From positions 1 to 11,468 of the forward strand of contig JACPZJ010000238.1 in NCBI GenBank assembly GCA_016195585.1: a stretch of DNA of 11,468 bases, read 5' to 3'. This document shows positions 7,711 to 11,468 of this stretch, piece by piece. Within the stretch, counting starts at the first letter, position 1; the number at the start of each line of letters is the position of its first letter. The stretch comes from Nitrospirota bacterium. GTDB taxonomy: Bacteria > Nitrospirota > CAKKRA01 > 9FT-COMBO-42-15. The notes beneath the pieces are model-generated. The model searched no databases and was not told the origin of the DNA. It saw only the letters and a program-made list of their open reading frames with translations. A program made the position numbers and the translations under genes.

Positions 7711-8703
7711 GCCGTCTCCATTAAATTCTTTATCAGCAGTCCCGCCCTTTATCTTAGCTGCAATATTGTGCGCTACAACCTCTGCCTCTAAATGTGCAAA
7801 CACGCCTGCCTTTGGCAGGGGCTTTCCAACAGGAAGGGGAATGGCTGTTATATCGCCAATGGCATAGACGTTTTCTATCTTTGTCTGAAGATTCTTTGCA
7901 TTCACTGGTATCCAGCCTGTTTCAGCAGCAATGGAAGAGTTTTTTATCACAGCAGGCGCGCCATGCGATGGAACGCCGACTAACATATCAAAGGGTATTG
8001 ACTTGCCATCAGCAGTTTCCAATTCTTTTTTATCTGCCTTAACTGTTTTAATTGTGGTATTTGGCATATATTGAATGCCGCTCATATTGAGGAGAGAGAC
8101 AACAGCCTGACCCATCGCAGGACCTGCAACAGGCATTGGCTGAGGCTCAGGCGACACAACCTGAACCTGAACATTTTTATTCTGCCTCTTAAAATAGGCA
8201 TTAAGAATAAGGGCTGCCTCATAAGGCGCAGCAGGGCATTTGAAGGGGATAGAGCTTACCATTACAGCAACCTTATCGCCCTTAAAATTGGCAAGATCGT
8301 CTCTAAGCCTTATTACCTCAGAAAGCTGATAAAGATTATATGCCCCTTCCTTAAAACCTGCCAGCCTTTCAGGATATATGTCAGCGCCGAGGCTGATAAC
8401 AAGATAATCGTATTTTACATTCCCTGCTGTAGTAGAAACTGCCTGATTATTAAAGTCAATGCCATTAACCTCTGCCTGAATAAAGTCTATCCCTTTTCTT
8501 TTAAGAGGGCTAAAATCCCTCTTCATATCCTCTATCTGTCTCCAGCCGACCATAAGCCAGAGGAGTGAAGGATTAAAAAGGTGGTAGCTGAGTTTATCAA
8601 CAAGAACAATCTTGTGTTCAGCGCTAAGGGATTTTTTTAATTTATTAGCAACAACTAAGCCACCGCTTCCACCACCAAGTATACATATTGTCTTGCCTGC
8701 CAT
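7708..8703 (-). CDS. SQR-like NAD(P)/FAD-dependent oxidoreductase, ends at an internal TAG
   Basis: The uninterrupted ORF gives 331 aa; with the in-frame continuation to 7555 the gene would encode 382 residues, normal for sulfide:quinone oxidoreductase-type flavoproteins. FAD binding is shown by GGGSGG (10-15) near the N-terminus and YAIGDIT (280-286) near the C-terminus. A conserved CPAAPYE (Cys156) matches the central redox Cys of SQR relatives. These enzymes oxidise sulfide-level sulfur and pass electrons to quinone at the membrane. The start is ATG with GGAGG, 13 bp after the third DsrE gene. The stop-terminated form lacks the second Cys region (Cys333) and the membrane tail, so as written it may be inactive. 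The exact SQR subtype and substrate are uncertain. Confidence 0.88.
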   Translation of the reverse strand: MAGKTICILGGGSGGLVVANKLKKSLSAEHKIVLVDKLSYHLFNPSLLWLMVGWRQIEDMKRDFSPLKRKGIDFIQAEVNGIDFNNQAVSTTAGNVKYDYLVISLGADIYPERLAGFKEGAYNLYQLSEVIRLRDDLANFKGDKVAVMVSSIPFKCPAAPYEAALILNAYFKRQNKNVQVQVVSPEPQPMPVAGPAMGQAVVSLLNMSGIQYMPNTTIKTVKADKKELETADGKSIPFDMLVGVPSHGAPAVIKNSSIAAETGWIPVNAKNLQTKIENVYAIGDITAIPLPVGKPLPKAGVFAHLEAEVVAHNIAAKIKGGTADKEFNGDG

Positions 8704-8716
8704 AGTTTAGCCCTCC

Positions 8717-9052
8717 TTAAAAAGCACCGAGTGTTGAAACACCCTCAGCTGCCATTAATTCCACTAATTCATTGTAGCCTGCTGGGATAATCTCAGACAA
8801 AAGAATACTCTTCTCAAATCCTCTGAGCCTCAGGTCTTCATCCAATGCATAACACTTTACACCTGAATTTATAAGCTTGTCAAGCTCCCTCTTAGTCGGC
8901 CAGTCGCTATCAATCGCAGCCCTTACGCCATCCTGAATAAAAAAGAGGCTCACATCATTTTTATCCTCCCTGAGGCTGCCTGCAGTATAAAATACCCTAT
9001 TAAAATTCTTAGTATCAGGCGCGCTTGAAATCAATATAAGATATGCTGCCAT
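8717..9052 (-). CDS. DsrE-family sulfur-carrier-like protein, third paralogue
   Basis: 111 aa, a Rossmann-like DsrE/F/H fold: N-terminal strand YLILISSAPD, second strand VSLFFIQDGV, then GVKCYALDEDLRLRGF. Cys67 sits where DsrE/TusD-type proteins carry the persulfide-forming Cys, before the RG turn. It is the third DsrE-type gene in a row, as in the DsrEFH and TusBCD heterohexamers that relay sulfane sulfur in the cytoplasm. The start is ATG, closely preceded by GGAGGT. A composite repeat separates it from the second paralogue. Assignment to the E, F or H subtype is not possible by eye. Confidence 0.85.
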   Translation of the reverse strand: MAAYLILISSAPDTKNFNRVFYTAGSLREDKNDVSLFFIQDGVRAAIDSDWPTKRELDKLINSGVKCYALDEDLRLRGFEKSILLSEIIPAGYNELVELMAAEGVSTLGAF

Positions 9053-9060
9053 ATTACCTC

Positions 9061-9146
9061 CACCCTCCCCTTAATCCCCTCCCATCAAGGGAGGGGGAAT
9101 TTGTGTGTTTCCTCTCCCCTTGCGGGAGAGGGTTAGGGTGAGGGGT
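9061..9146. repeat. Composite GC-rich intergenic repeat, copy 3
   Basis: Fills the gap between the second and third DsrE genes. The first part has the stem 9076-9083/9089-9096 with loop atcaa. The second part (9111-9146) is the same unit as 4974-5010 with one change (cttgc for cttgt). Order and orientation match copy 1, so the two parts behave as one composite element. Confidence 0.8.
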
Positions 9147-9149
9147 ATA

Positions 9150-9551
9150 TTAAAATATCATCAATGTCTTTGCGCTGCCAACAACCTTTGCCAATCCCTT
9201 ATCATCAACAACCTCAAAACCGCTTAACATCCCTGCCTGTTCAGCAGACAGGTTATCAGCTCCTATGCCGCATTCCTTTAGAGAGCCTTTGTGCGTATAT
9301 ATCTTAAGCGTATCACCCTCATCTTCAAGCATCTTCGCTGTGCCAATAATCTGTTTTACTGCAGCAGATATGGATGTAAAACCTGAAACACCCATGTCCT
9401 GATTCTCTCTCAGGCAATAGACACCATCATCAACAAAAACCACAGATGTCTTTACATTATTATTTACAGCGCCGTTTATGTGCCTTACTGCCTCTGCTGC
9501 GTTTATTTTGCTATAAGGCGCTGTTCTTACAAGTATACATAACTCAGCCAT
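9150..9551 (-). CDS. DsrE-family sulfur-carrier-like protein, second paralogue
   Basis: 133 aa with the DsrE-type pattern: strand LCILVRTAPY, helix, strand TSVVFVDDGVY, and Cys94 in KECGIGADNL as the likely persulfide site (Cys5 and Cys46 are also present). The ending AKVVGSAKTLMIF resembles the final strand of the fold. The start is ATG, 9 bp after the previous gene, and its Shine-Dalgarno (AGGAGG) overlaps the TAG stop of that gene, suggesting translational coupling. It is larger than its neighbours and more divergent, so the family call rests on length, fold pattern and context. Confidence 0.82.
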   Translation of the reverse strand: MAELCILVRTAPYSKINAAEAVRHINGAVNNNVKTSVVFVDDGVYCLRENQDMGVSGFTSISAAVKQIIGTAKMLEDEGDTLKIYTHKGSLKECGIGADNLSAEQAGMLSGFEVVDDKGLAKVVGSAKTLMIF

Positions 9552-9560
9552 CTTAGCCTC

Positions 9561-9917
9561 CTACATTCCAAGGTTTACAAATACATCAGATTTTCTGGTT
9601 ATCTCAAAAAGCTTTTTCAATGTGCTTGGATTTGCGCCGTCTAAGTGCGTGTCCTCTTTTATGCCGCGAAAGACAAGACAGGTTCCGCAAAGCTCCACTG
9701 AAAGCCCTTTTTCAATCAATTTGCTGAAAACATCAGAGGCATTTGGAATTCCTTTAGCCTTCTGGCCTTTTGTAAAATTATGAACACCATCGCCTGATGC
9801 AAATATGGTCACCTCATGACCTTTGGCTAATGCTGCCTCTGCAATCTTTGCTGCTGTATGGGTATTTTCAAAACTGTATGGTGTTGTTGAAAGAAGGATG
9901 GTGATTGTTTTGGACAT
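9561..9917 (-). CDS. DsrE-family sulfur-carrier-like protein, first paralogue
   Basis: 118 aa and the clearest DsrE member: ITILLSTTPYSFENT, then GHEVTIFASGDGVHNF, then VELCGTCLVFRGI with Cys77 and Cys80. The Cys in this loop carries the persulfide in DsrE/TusD proteins, and the CxxC pair and following RGI are typical of the DsrE group. It is the first structural gene after arsR. The start is ATG preceded by AGGAG; the stop is TAG. It probably works with the next two DsrE-type genes as a multi-subunit sulfur relay. Confidence 0.9.
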   Translation of the reverse strand: MSKTITILLSTTPYSFENTHTAAKIAEAALAKGHEVTIFASGDGVHNFTKGQKAKGIPNASDVFSKLIEKGLSVELCGTCLVFRGIKEDTHLDGANPSTLKKLFEITRKSDVFVNLGM

Positions 9918-9947
9918 ATAATGCTCCTTTTTAAATTATACCTCTTC

Positions 9948-9976
9948 GTAGGGGCAGGTTTTAAACCTGCCCCTAC
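9948..9976. repeat. Near-perfect 14-bp palindrome overlapping the arsR stop
   Basis: The arms 9948-9961 and 9963-9976 are exact reverse complements around a single base; in RNA a loop of about 5 nt is realistic. Its cctgcccctac arm covers the arsR TAG stop (9973-9975), so arsR ends inside the repeat. This GC-rich palindrome looks like a dispersed REP-type element. It could also attenuate readthrough from arsR into the DsrE genes, though no T-run follows. Confidence 0.75.
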
Positions 9977-10308
9977 ATTGATGCTGCATATACTTTATAT
10001 ATTTTTCTGTTCTCTGCAAGCTGCTCAAAAAGAACCTGCCTCATAATATCAAACGCCTTTAAAACCTTTGGATTTGCAATGCGGTAATGGATTGTAACCC
10101 CTTCACGCCTTGTCAGAACAATCCTTCTCTGCCTTAAAATTGAAAGGTGCTGAGAAAGATTTGCCTTTGTAACGCCAACGCGCTTTGCAAGCTCATTTAC
10201 AGAAAGCTCTTTATCCCTTAATGTATTTATAATCTTCAGCCTCTTTGGATTTGCAAGTATCTGGCAGATATCAGCATGAAGCTCGTATATCCTTTCATCC
10301 ATATCCAT
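9973..10308 (-). CDS. ArsR/SmtB-family winged-helix repressor
   Basis: 111 aa. The family core is clear: ILANPKRLKIINTL, the recognition helix region VNELAKRVGVTKANLSQHLSILR, and the beta-wing VLTRREGVTIHYRIANP. The usual metal motif ELCVCDL is replaced by ELSVNEL, and the only Cys is Cys15 (DICQIL). It therefore does not look like a classical As/Cd sensor, nor like SqrR/BigR, which use a Cys pair to sense persulfides. It is first in the cluster and directly follows an inverted repeat overlapping the promoter, so autoregulation plus control of the sulfur genes is likely. The start is ATG 10308 with GGAG upstream; ATG at codon 3 is an alternative. Confidence 0.92.
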   Translation of the reverse strand: MDMDERIYELHADICQILANPKRLKIINTLRDKELSVNELAKRVGVTKANLSQHLSILRQRRIVLTRREGVTIHYRIANPKVLKAFDIMRQVLFEQLAENRKIYKVYAASM

Positions 10309-10321
10309 AAAACATACTCCC

Positions 10322-10347
10322 TATAGTTTCAATATTTAGAAACTATA
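10322..10347 (-). promoter_or_regulatory. Putative ArsR operator
   Basis: The perfect 9-bp arms tatagtttc (10322-10330) and gaaactata (10339-10347) are separated by 8 bp. The site lies just downstream of the -10 box of the arsR promoter, about where transcription would start, a common position for ArsR-family repressor sites. Confidence 0.6.
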
Positions 10348-10352
10348 TAACT

Positions 10353-10381
10353 AATATACCAGCTTGACATAGTTCTGTCAA
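10353..10381 (-). promoter_or_regulatory. Sigma70-type promoter of the arsR-sulfur cluster
   Basis: On the minus strand a consensus TTGACA (10381-10376) stands 17 nt from TATATT (10358-10353), with the arsR ATG about 45 bp downstream. The -35 box is also one arm of a 7-bp inverted repeat (10363-10369/10376-10382). Confidence 0.65.
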
Positions 10382-10418
10382 GGAAAAATATTGCCATTGG
10401 ATTTTGCTAAAAATACTG

Positions 10419-10447
10419 TTGACTTTTTAACTAAATGACTATATCCT
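10419..10447 (+). promoter_or_regulatory. Promoter of the toxin-antitoxin pair
   Basis: TTGACT (10419-10424) stands 17 nt from TATCCT (10442-10447), 21 bp before the antitoxin ATG. The -10 match is moderate (4 of 6). Confidence 0.5.
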
Positions 10448-10455
10448 ATAGTCAT
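10435..10455 (+). promoter_or_regulatory. Putative antitoxin operator
   Basis: Perfect 9-bp arms atgactata/tatagtcat with a 3-nt centre, covering the -10 box of the toxin-antitoxin promoter. Phd-family antitoxins bind such palindromes to repress their own operon. Confidence 0.6.
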
Positions 10456-10468
10456 AGGAGGTGTACAC

Positions 10469-10738
10469 ATGGCAACAAAAATTGTGACCATATCTAATGG
10501 TAAGAAGGATTTCATAACCCTTATAAAAGACTCGGTGGCTAAAAATGAGGATATTGTCATTACCAAACGAGGCCAGCCTGTAGCAGCCCTCTTGCCTTAT
10601 AAGGAATACACGGATTTGAGGAAATTGAGGACATACCTGAAGATGCTTGAAATCTCAACAGAAATGCGAAAAACCTGTATTAAAGCAAAGGATATTTATG
10701 CCATATCAAAGAAGGAACTTGAAGAAAGGAAGTTATGA
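10469..10738 (+). CDS. Phd/YefM-type antitoxin
   Basis: 89 aa. The N-terminal DNA-binding Phd fold is recognisable from NGKKDFITLIKDSVAKNEDIVITKRGQPVAALLPYKEY (given in part: IVITKRGQPVAALLPY). The charged C-terminal tail, about residues 50-89, would wrap the toxin. The start is ATG with AGGAGG 7 nt upstream, preceded by a palindromic operator. The stop overlaps the toxin start by 4 bp (ATGA), the usual arrangement for coupled antitoxin-toxin translation. It is divergent from arsR and apparently independent of the sulfur cluster. Confidence 0.9.
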   Translation: MATKIVTISNGKKDFITLIKDSVAKNEDIVITKRGQPVAALLPYKEYTDLRKLRTYLKMLEISTEMRKTCIKAKDIYAISKKELEERKL

Positions 10739-11160
10739 CTATAGTAATTGATTCTGGGGTTTTATTAAAGGCCTACTTTCCTGATGAGGATGGACACACA
10801 GAGGCGCAGAATATTATTAGTGACTATGCAAGGGGGAATATCATATTTCATGCGCCTGCACTTATTACATACGAAATAATCAATGCCTGCCTTGTTGCCT
10901 CAAGGATGGCTCGTTTTCCAAAGAAGGTTGCAAAAGAGATAATGAGCGAAATACTCCAAATTGAAATTATTAAAGAAGATATTGACCACTTAAAAGACAT
11001 GATTTTTGATATCGCCGAAAAATATTGTAGAAGCGCATACGATGCGGCATACATAGCAGTTGCTGAGTCAAGACAGCTCCCTCTCATTACAGGCGATAAA
11101 AAACTTTTCAACAGCCTAAAAAATCACTTCACCTTCATAAAGTGGATCGGAAACTATTAA
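10735..11160 (+). CDS. PIN-domain toxin (VapC-like ribonuclease)
   Basis: 141 aa, the usual VapC length. The acidic residues of the PIN active site are in place: Asp6 (VIDSGVLLKAY), Glu47 (ITYEIINA), Asp103 (SAYDAAYIAVA) and Asp121 (ITGDKKLF). They bind metal for RNA cleavage, typically of tRNA or rRNA. It overlaps the antitoxin by 4 bp and ends in TAA exactly where the convergent SDR gene's stop begins, with no spacer. All four key acids are intact, so the toxin is probably active. The pairing of a PIN toxin with a Phd-type antitoxin is common. Confidence 0.92.
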   Translation: MTIVIDSGVLLKAYFPDEDGHTEAQNIISDYARGNIIFHAPALITYEIINACLVASRMARFPKKVAKEIMSEILQIEIIKEDIDHLKDMIFDIAEKYCRSAYDAAYIAVAESRQLPLITGDKKLFNSLKNHFTFIKWIGNY

Positions 11161-11468
11161 CTACTTCGGGTGCTGCTGCTGATAGGGTATTATCGGAACC
11201 TTCCATGGCGTCTGCTGGTTGATTACAGAAATTTCCAATGGGCAGACATTGGCTGGAACAGTCAGGGCAAAGAGAACAGCCTTTTCTATTGCCTCTGTTG
11301 TCATAAGCCGTGATGGCTCTATGGTGGCTTTATCAAGAGAGCCTGTGAGTGCAGTATCTGTAACACCGGGAAGTATAGAGGTAACCTTGATTCCCAAATC
11401 CCGCATCTCCCAGAAGAGCCCCTTTGTAAATGCACGGAGCGCCCATTTTAGAGATGTATAGACTATGA
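11161..11468 (-). CDS. Short-chain dehydrogenase/reductase, C-terminal part (5' end cut by window)
   Basis: The frame stays open to the right edge, so the ATG at 11406 is internal. Upstream codons give the SDR active-site segment YTSLKWALRAFTKGL with the catalytic Tyr and Lys (YxxxK), followed by LGIKVTSILPGVTDTAL, the typical SDR strand and PG turn that contacts the nicotinamide. The N-terminal NAD(P)-binding Rossmann motif lies outside. The substrate cannot be told. It converges on the toxin gene with abutting stop codons (TAG here at 11161-11163). Confidence 0.88.
   Translation of the reverse strand, partial: IVYTSLKWALRAFTKGLFWEMRDLGIKVTSILPGVTDTALTGSLDKATIEPSRLMTTEAIEKAVLFALTVPANVCPLEISVINQQTPWKVPIIPYQQQHPK

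Noticed and set aside
7464..7721. N-terminal extension of the small exported protein (open frame to 7721)
   Set aside because: It translates the 37-bp intergenic repeat and the 3' end of the SQR-like gene in another frame. A strong Shine-Dalgarno and a signal peptide support the start at 7463.
4893..9146. CRISPR array from the repeated GC-rich units
   Set aside because: The units are about 2 kb apart in gene junctions, without regular spacers or cas genes.
821..9975. Reassignment of TAG as a sense codon in this genome
   Set aside because: TAG ends the ATPase, beta-subunit, first DsrE, arsR and SDR genes at the expected family ends, so the SQR TAG is a local event.
10364..10392. Extra plus-strand promoter using TTGACA at 10364-10369
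   Set aside because: At 17 nt spacing the -10 would be AATATT, a weak match. The TTGACA is better explained as an arm of the inverted repeat at the arsR -35 box.

Overview
The window reads as a piece of chromosome from an uncultivated Gram-negative bacterium with respiratory sulfur metabolism. It encodes a Tat-signal molybdoenzyme, a lipoprotein rhodanese, DsrE-family proteins and a YeeE/YedE transporter. Many intergenic gaps carry short GC-rich or AT-rich palindromic repeats. Nitrospirota or Desulfobacterota would fit this style, but nothing here fixes the taxonomy and I hold that guess weakly.

Layout: (1) 3-758 (+) is the C-terminal part of a DUF4143-type AAA ATPase, cut by the left edge. 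(2) 821-10308 (-) is one long co-directional cluster, read right to left: ArsR-family regulator, three DsrE-fold proteins, an SQR-like FAD oxidoreductase, a small exported protein, a two-domain rhodanese lipoprotein, a YeeE/YedE sulfur transporter, and the alpha and beta subunits of a type II DMSO-reductase-family enzyme. A good sigma70-type promoter with an overlapping inverted repeat lies just upstream of arsR. (3) 10469-11160 (+) is a divergent Phd/PIN toxin-antitoxin pair with its own promoter and operator. (4) 11161-11468 (-) is the C-terminal part of a short-chain dehydrogenase, cut by the right edge.

Inferred working model: YeeE/YedE moves a sulfur species (thiosulfate-like) across the membrane. 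The rhodanese lipoprotein and the DsrE proteins carry sulfane sulfur as persulfides. The SQR-like protein oxidises a sulfide-level species into the quinone pool. The exported Mo/Fe-S enzyme is the terminal reductase or dehydrogenase. Its substrate cannot be read from the sequence. No cytochrome b gamma subunit, NrfD-type anchor or TorD-type chaperone is present.

Two genes of the cluster carry in-frame stop codons inside conserved sequence. In the transporter, codon 91 is TGA where the family has a conserved Cys. It is followed at 12 nt by a 7-bp hairpin with a GGU loop, placed almost as in the E. coli fdhF SECIS, so it is probably a selenocysteine codon. In the SQR-like gene, codon 332 is TAG, and the same frame then continues for 50 residues of recognisable family C-terminus. 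That is a recent nonsense mutation, a readthrough, or a sequence error. These are the most interesting features of the window.
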